Below, piece after piece: positions 44,251 through 54,899 of a stretch of DNA of 64,000 nucleotides. The position numbers were made by a program, and so were the translations under genes. Within the stretch, counting starts at the first letter, position 1. Each line of letters begins with the position of its first letter. The notes beneath the pieces are model-generated. The model saw nothing but the letters and a program-made list of their open reading frames with translations, was not told where the DNA came from and did not search any database. The DNA is from Prostheceraeus crozeri (Eukaryota; Platyhelminthes; Polycladida; Euryleptidae), in the NCBI GenBank assembly GCA_907163375.1, contig CAJQUW010006272.1:108470-172469 (forward strand), written 5' to 3'.

Positions 44251-47200
44251 CGGTTGAACGTTGTCTTTAAAATATATGTTACACGGTAATGCACGTTATG
44301 GCGAGCGAAGTTGAGAATCGGACAGTCTGATAGTCAGCAAGACGAAGCAATGTCCCAGCTAACACATTTACACATAGGTAATGAAAGGTGTGAGTCACGT
44401 TATCGCATGCATTGGAACTTCGAAGGGACAGCTTCTCGCTCTATCTTTGTCATGTAAGCAGTCACTGCAGCGCGAGATGTTAACCCTCTCCCCGTCAAGG
44501 CAGATTTCGCAAAATCGTGCGTTGTTCTTCCCGATACACTATCTATAATTCCCTGCATGGAATATCAACTAAGTCCTCCTTTAGTAATTTATGCAGATAT
44601 AGAGTGCTACATTGATAATGAAATACATAAACCTGCGGCCATTGGAGCTTATCATGTCTGGCATAATGCCCTTCAATCGAAATTTGAAAACAAGTATTAC
44701 CTCTTTGAGGGAGAAAATTGCATTATTAGTTTCTTGCACCACTTAGAAACTGTAGCCCAAGACTTATATGACAACCAATGTGCAACAACTAGGCAGCCAA
44801 TGTCACTGTCAGCGGATGAAAAAGCATGCCATGAGAATGCAGAATGTTGCAACAAATGCAAATCGAAATTCAGCGATGAAGTCATAAAAGTTCGTGATCA
44901 TGATCATATCACCGAACGATATAGGCAAACATTATGTAGGAAATACAATCTCCGGATAAGACTTACCAGACGGGAGCTCCCCATATTTTTCCACAATTTT
45001 AAAAATTATGATAGTCACATCGTTTGCTATAAAGCGATTGGAAGAATGAAATCTTGGAAATTAGATGTTGTAGCAGCAACTGCTGAAAAATATATAACTT
45101 TATCCGCCAGTGTCCCTGTAAATGAATACAAAGGGAAGACAGTATACTTTAAACTGAAATTCTTAGACTCATATCAATTCTAAGTGCATCCTTGAGTGAA
45201 TTAGCCAAGGGCTTGCAAACGTATGAGCATGTAGAGACATTAAGGGTTTAAGGGTAGAATTTCCACAATTAAGTGATAATGTTTTATATCAGAAGGGAGT
45301 GTTTCCATATTCATACTTCAAAAACTTAAGCACGTTGACGGAAGACTGTCTACCACCACAATTTGAATTCTATAATGATCTTACTCGTGAGCACTGTTCC
45401 GATAGTGAATATGAACACGCTAACAAGGCATGGATTGAATTTAATTGTAGCACATTTGGTGATTACATGCTGGCATATCTGAAGTTAGATGTCTTATTGT
45501 TGGCAGACATATTTGAAGTGTTTAGAGCATTGAGTCAACGTGAGGATGAAGTCGACCCTGTACATTTTGTCAGTTTACCACATCTTAGCTTTACCTCAGC
45601 ACTAAATTTCTCTTCCGATGATCCCCCACACTACATACAAGATGAAAATATGTACAATCTATTTGAACGAGGAATTAGAGGGGGTATGACTTTCACCAAC
45701 ATTCACCGAGCGGTGCACGCATTGAAGAATTAGGAAATAATATACATGAAAGTCGACATTCTACCTACTTAGATGTTAATAACCTTTACGGTTCTTCACT
45801 CAGTAAAAATCTACCTCACTCAAATTTCAAATGGTTGAATGAAAGTGAATTAGATAATTTTTTAAATGAAGAAAATGTTCAAAATATAGATGATGATGGT
45901 GAAATCGGCTACATTTTTTATTTAGATTTAGAGTATCCTGCAGCCATTCATGATGACACTGCCGATTTCCCATTAGCCCCAGAAATGCAGATGATTGACA
46001 AGAGAATGTTTTCACACTATATGAAAAATCTATATCAAAAAGTAGGACCAAATACACATTTTTCTTCTATCAAGAAACTTCTGCTCCATCAATTTGATAG
46101 GGAAAATTATGTAGTCCACTACTCAATTTTAAAATTTTACTTGACCATGGGCATGAGAATCAAGAAGATTCATAGTGGCATAAAATTCACACAAAAGCCT
46201 TGGTTAAAAACGTACATTGGTATGAACTCTCAAAAGAGGGCTCAATCAAACACTGACTTCGAAAAGTCATTCTACCAATTGTAAAATAATTCTTTATATG
46301 GTAAAACAATGGAAAATGTAAGGAGAAGGAAAAAATTTAAACTAGTCAACAATGAGAAACAACTACTGAAATTGCCAAATCATCCTCTCTATGTTCAACA
46401 CAAAATATTTGATGAAGATCTGGTTGGTATGGAAATGTACAAACCTTCAATAGTTTTAAATAAATTAATATATGTTGGTCAAGCAGTACTTGACTATAGT
46501 AAGTTGGAAATGTATCAATTATATTACAATGATCTAAAAGGGTGTCCACTGATAAATAAAACGCGGCTTTGTGGAGGTGATGCCGACAGTTTCTTCCTAT
46601 GTTTATACACATCACCATCTGTCCGTCTGGAAGATATACTTCTATACTTCGGTGAAAAGTTTGACTCTTCAAACTATGATAGTCATCACCGACTATACTC
46701 AACTACAAACAAAGCTAGATTAGGTTGTTTTAAGGATGAGTGTGGTGGAAAGATGCTTGAGGAAATGATCCTACTGAAACCGAAAATGTATTCAATGAAA
46801 TATCTAAACTCTACGAATCATAGCATCAAACGTGCAAAAAGAATTCAGAGAGCAGCAGTTAAAAAATTGAAACATAATGACTATAGTAGTGTCTATTATA
46901 GTGAGAATGATACAACTGAAGATATGACAATTATAAATTCAAAAAATCACATAGTTAGCACAAAATCATTTAGGAAGCGAGGTCTTTCACTTTGGGAGGA
47001 TAAGCGCTGTTGGCTGGATAAAAATTTATCATTACCATATGGACACTACAGCCTAGGACTTCCCCCACCGTCGAAGAGAAGGAGATGCCTTCCTGTCACA
47101 GGTGATGTAGAATAAGTGTAAATAAATGCAATACAATATTCCACTTGTAATAGATCTTGCGACTGCTACATCTTCCGACATGTAGCAACACTTACTAATA

Positions 47201-47373
47201 CATAAGTAGTCTTACTAAAATTGAAATTTCTACATCTTTCCGATATGCAGAAATGATTACTAATAAATAGGTAGTCCTAATGTGAATGGATATGTAAAGA
47301 CTTTGTACTCAACATCATTCCGATATGTTGAGCTAATGAAATAACAAACTTTAGGCAAACATTAAACCTAAAT

Positions 47374-47955
47374 TTGAAACATAGCTTTCGGAACATGCCT
47401 CATTGCATTGGAACATGGAAACTTAGTGACGTTCAAAACGTTCACATAACAAATTCTAAAAGAATAGCATTTCGTCATTCAATAGCAAGTAGTGTTCGAA
47501 AACATCGTGGCGTTTGCATTAGTATTGACTCATTGCCTTCACTGAAAGACTTCGCTGATCTCATTGGCAACCGTAAGACTCGGATCAAGATTCCTCTCTA
47601 TGACAAGGTATGGATAAAGTGTGATTCATCAGTCAAACTATACGTCTGTTCACCAAAACAGGGACATGTTGAATATCGGTTTTTTCGTTTCAGTGACGTC
47701 ACATGGGAAACCTTTACAAGAGAGATACTACCACAGATAACGTTATTCAGTAAAGATGGAGGACATCAAGCGGTTGGAAGTTGTAAATCGAATGTTAACT
47801 ACAAAAGCAAAGTCAAAACTCAATCTACAAGAGATCGAGAGGAACATACCCAACCGAAAACAATGGTTACTGATAAAACGCAAATTGAAGCCGACAACGA
47901 GCTTACATCTTGCAAGACCCTCAATGTTAACATGAAGGATTCAGAGGAAGGATAA
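47374..47955 (+). CDS. Polinton 193-residue protein, unknown
   Basis: The frame reads SIASSVRKHRGVCISIDSLP, KIPLYDKVWIKCDSSVKLYV and EYRFFRFSDVTWETFTREIL, a mixed alpha/beta make-up, and ends in a hydrophilic Lys/Thr-rich tail. No family is recognised. It lies between the polymerase and the TBP-fold-like gene, on the same strand; the latter begins at or near its end, so the two may belong to one unit. Confidence 0.4.
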   Translation: MKHSFRNMPHCIGTWKLSDVQNVHITNSKRIAFRHSIASSVRKHRGVCISIDSLPSLKDFADLIGNRKTRIKIPLYDKVWIKCDSSVKLYVCSPKQGHVEYRFFRFSDVTWETFTREILPQITLFSKDGGHQAVGSCKSNVNYKSKVKTQSTRDREEHTQPKTMVTDKTQIEADNELTSCKTLNVNMKDSEEG

Positions 47956-48325
47956 ATCTCTCACTATCCTATTCTTTCCAAATGGAACAATCCAATGTAT
48001 TGGAAGGGTCATGGAGGGTGAACTCTCATATCTACACTTAACTTTGAAACATTTACTTGGTGATTCATTATCTGATTGGAAAGTGAGGACAATGACCGTG
48101 TTATGTGAATTACACTATCACTATGACTTCCGTAAAGTTACATCATTACATAATCTAACTTATGAAGTGGAGTTATTTCCAGCAGCTCAATTGACTAACT
48201 GGCATCCATATCATGTTCATGTGTTCCATAATGGAAAGATTGTGATAACCGGCATTAAAGACATGAGTGATGTGCCTCCCATCATATGTGATTTGAAAAA
48301 ATGTTTCATGAAAACAAAATTGTAG
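47955..48325 (+). CDS. TBP-fold-like protein of the Polinton
   Basis: Two repeats of a TATA-binding-protein-like pattern are visible. The first is SLTILFFPNGTIQCIGRV (about 47,957-48,010) and the second YHVHVFHNGKIVITGIKD (about 48,208-48,262), each followed by a helix (LSYLHLTLKHLLG; VPPIICDLKKCF). In TBP each half has a beta strand, then F..GK(I/V)..TG and a long helix. TBP-like proteins are known in giant DNA viruses. If real, this one may direct element transcription from its TATATAAG boxes. The stirrup Phe residues cannot all be matched by eye. The first Met in frame is at 48,011; earlier sequence also fits the fold. Confidence 0.45.
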
Positions 48326-48432
48326 ATTTTGTATATATGTGAATAGATAATGAAATATGAATATGTTTTTGTTTTCTTTATAAACCCTTGTTTTGGAAAA
48401 AAGAGAGCAAGTTAATGATGCAACATAAAACT

Positions 48433-48897
48433 TTATTTCAAAACTGTTTCAACATATTTAGTAAGAATTACATCATTTTTATCACAGTCTTTTGAAAATA
48501 GTTCTAAAGCACCTTTACAGCTATTTTTCAATGGTCTCTCGTTGACAAAATAGAGTACACAGCCACCGCACATTAGAGATGTATTACTTTGAAGTGGGAA
48601 CGATGTCACTTTCCTAACAGTCCAGGAGAACCTGTTCATCCATAATGCGATATCATGTAAACGAGGTTGATTAAGAGAGTCAAAATATTCGGCAACTTTA
48701 TAACGATTGATGTATACAGCAATCCAATGTTTTCCGGGAAGATTGTTGGTATCCGTATTGATGATAAGCGAACAAGGATAGAAAGGAATTGAATCAGGTA
48801 AATTATCTCTAGAAAAGACATTGAGAAATATTGTCTTGGAGTAGGGATGAGCTTTCCTCATTTTCCTCAACATTTCTATGTTGCTTAAGTTACTCAT
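48433..48897 (-). CDS. Adenovirus-type maturation protease of the Polinton
   Basis: A 154-residue frame, a normal size for the family. GKHWIAVYI gives the catalytic His (residue 57), AEYFDSLNQP the acidic residue (Asp 73), FPLQSNTSLMCGG the oxyanion Gln (103) and the nucleophile Cys (110). This is the His-Asp-Gln-Cys order of adenain-like (C5/Ulp1) proteases, which mature capsid proteins. It overlaps the major capsid gene by four bases and lies downstream of it on the same strand. The frame looks whole. Confidence 0.85.
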   Translation of the reverse strand: MSNLSNIEMLRKMRKAHPYSKTIFLNVFSRDNLPDSIPFYPCSLIINTDTNNLPGKHWIAVYINRYKVAEYFDSLNQPRLHDIALWMNRFSWTVRKVTSFPLQSNTSLMCGGCVLYFVNERPLKNSCKGALELFSKDCDKNDVILTKYVETVLK

Positions 48898-50176
48898 CTC
48901 TGATAGCTGACAGTCACGTCTCTCATTCTTGTTATCTCAACTTTGCTATCATAGATAGCGTAAATGAGACAAGTAATTGTTTTCTTCAAAGGTGACTCAA
49001 ATGATACCTCCAGTCGTAGATTTCCAGGCTTTGTAACTCCTACCCTTTCACCCCCTAGATCTGCATCTGCTGTGAGGTTGTACATAATGAAGAAGTAGCC
49101 ATTCTTGTACATATCCATTGTAATTCCATTTGAATCATCTGTATTGAACATGTTGAGGGCGGTGAAAGTAGAACCATATTCACGTGCGAATTTACCATCT
49201 TTGAAATTAGGCTCATATGCTTTGCAAGATACAAATTTCCCATCCTGATAGAGTGCTAGTTTGCTAACATTAAAGTGTTGGAAATTGAATGGATTCTTTT
49301 CAAAAGCACCAATGAATGCCTCATTTTCCACAAATGTGATATACACCGCCTTTGGCATTGCAGTGGGAAAAAGATTTGGGTAGGCATGTGAGGATGATCC
49401 CGCACCAATTGTGAAGTTTGTCAACACACTGTGATTAACTGGATATATTGCATTGTTTTTCCTCAATCCTGTCGCATGCTCGTTAATGACTGACGGGTTC
49501 ATTGTTACTCGCCTTATATTGAGCACGGAATACTTATGTTGACTTGATAGTTTGTAGCTCCAAAAGCCATTGACGCGAACTCAGGATTTGCACGAATAAA
49601 TTTTATTTGCATTTTAACCTGTGATAGCAGATATCTAGATTGACGAAGGAAATCGAGATAGACAGGTCCTTTCAAGTATAATTCCTTTGAATCCGCTGTT
49701 AAATCCATTCGTCTTTTTAACCCTGTATTTGAGACATCATCAAATTTCCCTTGCTGATCATCATACCACCCAGAAACTTGCAAGTGTGACTGTTTAGCTT
49801 GCTTTTGAAATTGAGTCATTGTATGTATATATGCTCCATATGGATATGCTCAATCCCCTCCTTCAATCTGTTTGTCATTCAATATTAGATACACATCTGA
49901 GAACAGACTGGCAATAGGAAGATTTGCTAATCCCACTTTATCCTTGGATGAATCGATATTTGTACCATCAGTCTTCTTAATTTGTATACACAACTCTAAA
50001 TCAATGGATTGACAGTCAATATAATCTTGAGGATTGGCAGGTATATCAAACTGAATAGGCTGTTGGTTACCATCGATATTTGTTGTTGGGACCATGTCTA
50101 CAATTGTTGAGGAGATGATGTCTGTCTGATGAGGGGGAGAATCGAAGAAACACAAAGCCGAATTGATACTCTGCAT
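48894..50176 (-). pseudogene. Polinton major capsid protein (double jelly roll), broken
   Basis: The gene region covers about 420 codons. The N-terminal part reads NSALCFFDSPPHQTDIISST and VGLANLPIASLFSDVYLILN. The middle has KRRMDLTADSKELYLKGPVY and KIKFIRANPEFASM-like blocks. The C-terminal jelly roll has PKAVYITFVENEAFIGAFEK, FNFQHFNVSKLALYQDGK and YFIMYNLTADADLGGERVG. This is the conserved double jelly-roll capsid protein of Polintons and adintoviruses. About two breaks separate the parts. It lies between the core protein and protease genes, the usual virion order. Confidence 0.85.
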
Positions 50177-50186
50177 CGTATTAGCT

Positions 50187-50690
50187 CTACAAATATGTTG
50201 TCTTCCTTCGTTTTGACTTGTTTCTAGTCGCTGTGGAATTTCGTTTGCGCTTTCTTGTTTTCACTCGACGTCTAGATTTAGAACGTGCTGCTCTAGTCGG
50301 CTTTTTACTTTTCCTGCGTCTTTGCTTAATAACTCGACCGGATCCAACTTGTCTTGACTTCCTACGCTTCTTCCGAACTGTACGTCTCGTCTTTGTTAAA
50401 TCATCTAATGCGTCTATGGCAGATTGCTGCGCGCGCATTTTCATAGATTCACCGATATCCTCACCTTGAAGCGCATCAGCTGCAACATTTGCACCAAAAT
50501 CTAAAGCCCTGCTTCCAACACGCTTCATGATTGGTACGCCATACCTTTTGAGTGTTGGAAGAACCATACGTCTTAGTGCACCAAATATGCCTCCTCCAAC
50601 AAACACGGGATAATCGCTCTGATATGATGATCTACTGTAAATGCCTGTCATTATGACTATTGAATAACTATGGAAGTCACAATAGCGCAA
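50187..50690 (-). CDS. Basic virion core protein (adenovirus pX/pVI-like)
   Basis: A 167-residue frame. The N-terminal part has GGGIFGALRRMVLPTLKRYG, VGSRALDFGANVAADALQGE and MKMRAQQSAIDALDDL, an amphipathic helix pattern with Gly at its start that Polinton core proteins share. The C-terminal 70 residues are nearly all Arg, Lys, Ser and Thr, fit for DNA condensation. It lies 10 bp upstream of the capsid gene and 4 bp downstream of the 535-codon gene, so these are tightly packed. A start at the Met of MTGIYSRSS is more natural than the first Met. Confidence 0.7.
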   Translation of the reverse strand: MRYCDFHSYSIVIMTGIYSRSSYQSDYPVFVGGGIFGALRRMVLPTLKRYGVPIMKRVGSRALDFGANVAADALQGEDIGESMKMRAQQSAIDALDDLTKTRRTVRKKRRKSRQVGSGRVIKQRRRKSKKPTRAARSKSRRRVKTRKRKRNSTATRNKSKRRKTTYL

Positions 50691-50694
50691 AGCC

Positions 50695-52302
50695 TTATTC
50701 TCGTGACCTAATATGTAGGGTCAAAACAGTAACACCACCACAGAACGGTACTACTTCTCCTGCGTCATCATGAATTGATATGTCAATTCTATTGATGTAA
50801 TTTCGGCTGATTGGTAGATACATTGTGTTAAAAAATTCTCGATTGATTAGTTGCTTCCTTACGGATGAGAGAGGAAATGTGCGCAGAAGTGGGGCCTCAA
50901 TGTCGCCAACCCTTGTATATTCAATAATGTTACAATAGACGTATAAGTTACTTATATCACGCTCTAGTGATGGGGTTGTATCGCCTATTGATGTGCCTTC
51001 ATAAATAGTTGATTTTGAGAATCCCAATGTGGTCGTTAACACGCTATCCAGTTTAATAAGAGAGTTCTTCCCTACCTTTACAATCATGCGTTTCTTATGT
51101 GGGTCATAAGAAAATTGATATTCATCTGCATCAAGGTAATCTACACCAAACTCATTTAACTTTGTACACAATTCAGATGGCGTTTTCAAGCTTTCAATGT
51201 TCAAATTAACTCTTTTTACAAGTTCACTGGAAGTAGACAATTCATCACCCAATATGTCTTCGCTGTATACGTGGATATCCCATGAAGCATTTGTTGATGC
51301 TTTGAGTTTAGAAGAGGACAATTGAACCTTGAATGTATCATTTAATTCTGTCAACCAAGGTGCGCTTTCAAGGCCCATAAACATCTCAATCATTTCAGAT
51401 CCGAATTCAATAACAGCGGAATCAGACTTTTCCAATGGTGTCTTTTTAGTAAAAACAATAAATTCTGCCTCCGTTTCAACAGTAAATAAAGTTACTTTCT
51501 CTTTCTTATATTCACAAGTCATTAACGTTTCTGGCACTGATCCTTGAAACTTTCTTGCAAAGTCTTCAACACTTCTAATGACCTCAAATTTATTTTTTAC
51601 TCGGATGCTCCTTTTTTGTAATGCACACAATGGCACAATTCTACATTGAAAATCAGTGACTTTCCTCTCCGAATTCCACCCACGTCCATTGTACCAATAC
51701 CTTGATGAGAAAGTTGTTCTGGAATACCCAAAAGTATGACTCAAATCCTTACCTAATACAAGAAGAACATGCTTTCCTTCCTTCATCAATTTTGTTGACC
51801 CCTTTATGACTGGTTCGTAGAATTTATTCAAAGTCAGCTTGAAGAGATCATTTATTCGTTCAAACATTCTACCGATTTCCTTTTCTGTATCTTGCAAGCT
51901 CATTGTGGGAACCTTAGAATCAAAAGTTGAAGTTGCAAATGCCTTTTGAATTTTAATCATGTTTTGGACAGATGGTAAAGATGTTGAAAAAGGATGTAAA
52001 ATTAGATGATGAAAAGTCCATGTACCATGTAGACTATTGTGAAATATGCGAAAACAATCATCCTTCTCTCGCACTTCTTTATGTAATTCAAAATAATAGT
52101 TGTTTTTTAGCAAACTGATATCGTTGTAATAAGTAATTTCAGTTAGAGCAACTTCATGGGGTCCATGCAGAGTAATTGGATTAGCGAATTCAACAGAGTA
52201 GAGAGATAGTTTGTTACTTGGGAATATCTTGGGGTTGCTATTGCTTGGAAGAATGATGTTGAAGTTAGTAGACATGTTAAAGTCATATATGGAAGAAGTC
52301 AC
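50695..52302 (-). CDS. Polinton minor capsid/penton-like protein
   Basis: A 535-residue frame. It begins NIILPSNSNPKIFPSNKLSL followed by FANPITLHGPHEVALTEITY, the N-terminal block that is conserved in Polinton structural proteins of this size (LPSN..., Y..N....F, L.G.WEV.L.EI.Y). The C-terminal part has SLERDISNLYVYCNIIEYTR and APLLRTFPLSSV, also shared, ending in a beta-rich domain (NRIDISIHDDAGEVVPF). A role as minor capsid or penton is inferred from gene order and size. The frame looks whole. Confidence 0.7.
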   Translation of the reverse strand: MTSSIYDFNMSTNFNIILPSNSNPKIFPSNKLSLYSVEFANPITLHGPHEVALTEITYYNDISLLKNNYYFELHKEVREKDDCFRIFHNSLHGTWTFHHLILHPFSTSLPSVQNMIKIQKAFATSTFDSKVPTMSLQDTEKEIGRMFERINDLFKLTLNKFYEPVIKGSTKLMKEGKHVLLVLGKDLSHTFGYSRTTFSSRYWYNGRGWNSERKVTDFQCRIVPLCALQKRSIRVKNKFEVIRSVEDFARKFQGSVPETLMTCEYKKEKVTLFTVETEAEFIVFTKKTPLEKSDSAVIEFGSEMIEMFMGLESAPWLTELNDTFKVQLSSSKLKASTNASWDIHVYSEDILGDELSTSSELVKRVNLNIESLKTPSELCTKLNEFGVDYLDADEYQFSYDPHKKRMIVKVGKNSLIKLDSVLTTTLGFSKSTIYEGTSIGDTTPSLERDISNLYVYCNIIEYTRVGDIEAPLLRTFPLSSVRKQLINREFFNTMYLPISRNYINRIDISIHDDAGEVVPFCGGVTVLTLHIRSRE

Positions 52303-52315
52303 ATGTTATATTAGC

Positions 52316-53215
52316 TTAAAAGTTACGAGTGTCTCCCACCTCCACATTTTGTAGATCCTGGTGCGCTATCCAGCTATTGAATAAATCAGGATATCCTTTC
52401 CATTTAACTAGATATTTCCTTTGATTGCCATGACCTTTCCTCCCAATTATTTTGTCAATCATATACACCTCTTCACTTCTGTCTACTACTTGCAATTCAT
52501 AAGAGTAAAATTTTCCTTCAATTGGATTGCCATGGTAATCTATTAATTTATACATGGTGGGTCTAAATTTTGTATTTACTTCATCCACAAAAAACTCCTC
52601 TTCAGTCCAATGAGGTAGATACCCCTTCTCAAATGTAGACTTAACATTTGAAATCCGAACTCTATCACCAACATTAATTTTCTTTTCATTGGAAATGTTT
52701 TTCGCTTTCTTATCATACAATCGAAGCCATACATCCATCGCATTATCTGAGGTAACATCAACTGGTTTCATCTTAATGATTCGATGGTAGCTTTCATTGT
52801 AATTCTTAACAAATTTCTGCAGCTCACCTACCCAAACATGTGTATTTTTTGCAATGAAATAGCGCCATATTTTTGTCTTCAGTGTGCGATTGAACCTCTC
52901 AACCATGGCAGCTTTATAAGCACTTTTGACACTAAACAATTCCACATTATGACTTTTAAGGAGACTTCGAACATGAGAGTTTTCGAATTCTTTACCTTGA
53001 TCGGTCTGTATTCTTTGCGGAACACGCCCCTCATCGAAAATGCTCTGAAAAGCCGCTTCAACTTCTGGTCCTCGTTTAGATTTCAGCGCACGTGCCCAAG
53101 CATAGCGAGATAAAATATCTATTACGGTTAAGATGTATTTATAGCCATCATTGTACTGTGACATCTGTTGCACGTCAGCCAAGTCCGCTTGCCATTGACT
53201 ATCTATATTGTTAAT
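52316..53215 (-). CDS. Polinton RVE integrase with chromodomain
   Basis: The core has the retroviral-type triad: WQADL (about 53,195), RIQTDQGKEF (Asp 61 from the first Met) and MVERFNRTLK (Glu 95). NVGDRVRISNVKSTFEKGYL and FFVDEVNTKFRPTMYKLIDY form an SH3-like part. A chromodomain ends the protein: YMIDKIIGRKGHGNQRKYLV with KWKGYPDLFNSWI. Chromodomains in Polinton integrases may guide them to modified histones. The N-terminal zinc-binding part expected above 53,215 is not recognisable, and the copy should be seen as incomplete. Confidence 0.9.
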   Translation of the reverse strand: MNNIDSQWQADLADVQQMSQYNDGYKYILTVIDILSRYAWARALKSKRGPEVEAAFQSIFDEGRVPQRIQTDQGKEFENSHVRSLLKSHNVELFSVKSAYKAAMVERFNRTLKTKIWRYFIAKNTHVWVGELQKFVKNYNESYHRIIKMKPVDVTSDNAMDVWLRLYDKKAKNISNEKKINVGDRVRISNVKSTFEKGYLPHWTEEEFFVDEVNTKFRPTMYKLIDYHGNPIEGKFYSYELQVVDRSEEVYMIDKIIGRKGHGNQRKYLVKWKGYPDLFNSWIAHQDLQNVEVGDTRNF

Positions 53216-53580
53216 ATATTGTTATATTGTTTGTTGGAAACCGCTTTCTCGCATTTTTGTGAAGAGTGTAAGTCGGTTGACTCCTTAACCACTTCTTGAC
53301 TTTCTCTATTCCCACACCTGCTGCACGAGCTAGAACCTCCGGACGACTGAAACTTGCGGGGTGATTTAAGTCGTAATAAATCTTTGAGTTTCACTGCCGT
53401 ACTCATCGTCTTTGTTCTGATTTGCACGCGTATTACTCGCACAGCAACTGCTAACACAATTGATATCAACCTCTATGCCCTCTTCCGCTTTACCTTCGAG
53501 CGCAGATTTCAAACAGCATCAAAATTTTTGTAACGACATGATATGAGAGAGGCAAGGCTTAATTCATATTTGCTTAATAT
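53216..53580 (-). other. Region upstream of the integrase core
   Basis: A basic, Ser-rich frame (LRLKSPRKFQSSGGSSSCSR, with CSRCGN) precedes the integrase core. It may be the eroded start of the integrase or a small separate gene; I cannot decide. Confidence 0.3.
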
Positions 53581-53585
53581 TTACT

Positions 53586-54254
53586 CTACTCCTTCGCAAC
53601 ACGCATTGAGCGCCTAGTAGCTCTTTTTGGTTGCAGATCATCGGGATCATGAAGCTCTCGCTTGACCGCCATCGTGGGTGTTTTACTTTTTGATCCATCT
53701 TGTAAGTGACCCTTATCCAATTCATTCACAGTCGGTCCTCCAATAATATTGTGAGGTACATTTTGATCAGATAAAATTTTCTGAAAATATGTCCACCCTT
53801 GTGGTGCACCTAGTTTTCGCCTTACATCTCTGACAGCATATTGTAGAAGGTCATCTATGTGACTATTTCTAATTACATCACCAGTTGTTTCATCTATTAT
53901 CTCCCCTCTCTCATTGAACTTCACATGTGGATCAATGAAGTCAAATAATCGCTCAGCGCGCACACGATATGGTCGAGGTGTTGACAAGGTTATAAATCGT
54001 CGCAACTTGTCACGAATCTGTCGCCTCTCGTCAATGTTTTTAGCTGCTAACTGCATTCGTCGATAGGGATCATTAATCTTCTGAATTTCCATATCCTTTT
54101 GTGTTAGTTCCTTAAGTTGATTCGTAATAGGTTGATCTATATTTTTGACTTCCTGTGCACTTTGTAATGTAGTCAATTGTACATACTCCTCTTGAGGAAT
54201 GACTACCATCTTTGAATACGACATGTTTGAAAATAATAAGACAACAAAGTACAT
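53586..54254 (-). CDS. Polinton conserved protein of unknown function
   Basis: A frame of 222 codons; the Met of MSYSKMVVIPQEEYVQLTTL is a better start than the first one. A Glu/Lys/Gln-rich helical part follows (LKELTQKDMEIQKI, DERRQIRDKLRRFI), then a compact domain (FDFIDPHVKFNERGEIID, IDDLLQYAVRDVRRKLGAPQ, GWTYFQKILSDQ) and a basic tail with RRSMRVAKE. Proteins with this order lie beside the ATPase in other Polintons, but the function is not known. The frame looks whole. Confidence 0.55.
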   Translation of the reverse strand: MYFVVLLFSNMSYSKMVVIPQEEYVQLTTLQSAQEVKNIDQPITNQLKELTQKDMEIQKINDPYRRMQLAAKNIDERRQIRDKLRRFITLSTPRPYRVRAERLFDFIDPHVKFNERGEIIDETTGDVIRNSHIDDLLQYAVRDVRRKLGAPQGWTYFQKILSDQNVPHNIIGGPTVNELDKGHLQDGSKSKTPTMAVKRELHDPDDLQPKRATRRSMRVAKE

Positions 54255-54263
54255 TGCTTAAAA

Positions 54264-54899
54264 CTAACTGTGAACCGAGAAAACTGTCATTGGTTCAGCG
54301 GAATTAGGTATGATATTTGTTCGAAATCGAAGTCGTTCCGGACATTCCTGGGTTAGATCAATAAATAGGTAACCATGTGGTTTCTTTGTTACATCTTCAT
54401 ATATTTTTGAAAGTACTTTAGGTCGTTGAGGTAATATCTGTCTACTGAGATGATGTATCTGACTGCTATCTCTTGGATTTTTAAATATTGCCAAATAATG
54501 TGTATTCAAACTTCTAGTTCTTTGCTCTTTCCCTCCATCGAAGATGTTTTGGGGGATGTAGATAATAAAAGCTTCCCTATGATGTGCAGTTTGAATGAAC
54601 ATTTCAGTTACATCCTTTGAAGATTTGCTTTCTCGTAATAGATCATCTAATGCTAGCAAGTCACCTGCTTTGATATCCTCAGTTGATGGCAACCCTTGCT
54701 TCACCTCATAGCCTTTCTGGCGAAGTGCAGAATGTAGTTGTGGTTGAAATATTCCATAATACCATTTGACTCTCTTAATTTCCTTGTTAAACATTTCATT
54801 TCTATATTGTAGCAATTCAGTTACAAATGTAGTTTTACCGGACTGACTTGGTCCAGCGACACACATTGTGCGATCAGTGAATAGACGAAAATCTGTCAT
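54264..54899 (-). CDS. Polinton genome-packaging ATPase (FtsK/HerA type)
   Basis: A 211-residue frame. The Walker A loop is AGPSQSGKTTF (residues 15-25) and Walker B LLALDDLL (81-88, Asp 85/86). The sensor region FIIYIPQNIF and RTRSLNTHYLAIFKNPRD fit the A32-like packaging ATPases of Polintons and related viruses, which pump DNA into capsids. The gene ends 9 bp before the next start. The frame looks whole. Confidence 0.9.
   Translation of the reverse strand: MTDFRLFTDRTMCVAGPSQSGKTTFVTELLQYRNEMFNKEIKRVKWYYGIFQPQLHSALRQKGYEVKQGLPSTEDIKAGDLLALDDLLRESKSSKDVTEMFIQTAHHREAFIIYIPQNIFDGGKEQRTRSLNTHYLAIFKNPRDSSQIHHLSRQILPQRPKVLSKIYEDVTKKPHGYLFIDLTQECPERLRFRTNIIPNSAEPMTVFSVHS

Larger units (their letters stand above)
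42322..44555 (-). mobile_element. P-type (THAP) DNA transposon, 2,234 bp, internally deleted
   Basis: The ends are CAGGGAATTATAGAT and its exact complement. CATGGAAT, 8 bp, is duplicated directly outside (42,314-42,321; 44,556-44,563), as P elements do. The minus-strand gene codes a THAP finger and part of a P-type transposase. It lies in the Polinton polymerase gene, between the last finger of the N-terminal part and the first exonuclease motif, and so entered after the Polinton. The C-terminal part of the transposase is missing, so it could move only with help. Confidence 0.9.
41011..47115 (+). pseudogene. Polinton protein-primed DNA polymerase B (pPolB), broken
   Basis: This family copies Polinton genomes from a protein primer. 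The N-terminal part has C2H2 fingers (CTKCGKVFTLIGNLQRHEKF, CSKCPYKTNRIDNLKRH, CSRCGKTYNSISRFRQH) and, near 42,200, CERCTQSFTYKTTLERHF. Exonuclease motifs follow: YADIEC (about 44,590), FFHNFKNYDSH (about 44,987) and YLKLDVLLLAD (about 45,475). An HNH-like VRDHDHITERY block lies between the first two. Polymerase motifs are YLDVNNLYGSS (A, about 45,765), NNSLYGKTMEN (B, about 46,284) and GGDADSFF (C, about 46,575), with the conserved LGCFKDECGG and LLKPKMYS blocks after that. A P-type element sits in the gene at 42,322-44,555, and about five further breaks are present. Confidence 0.9.
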
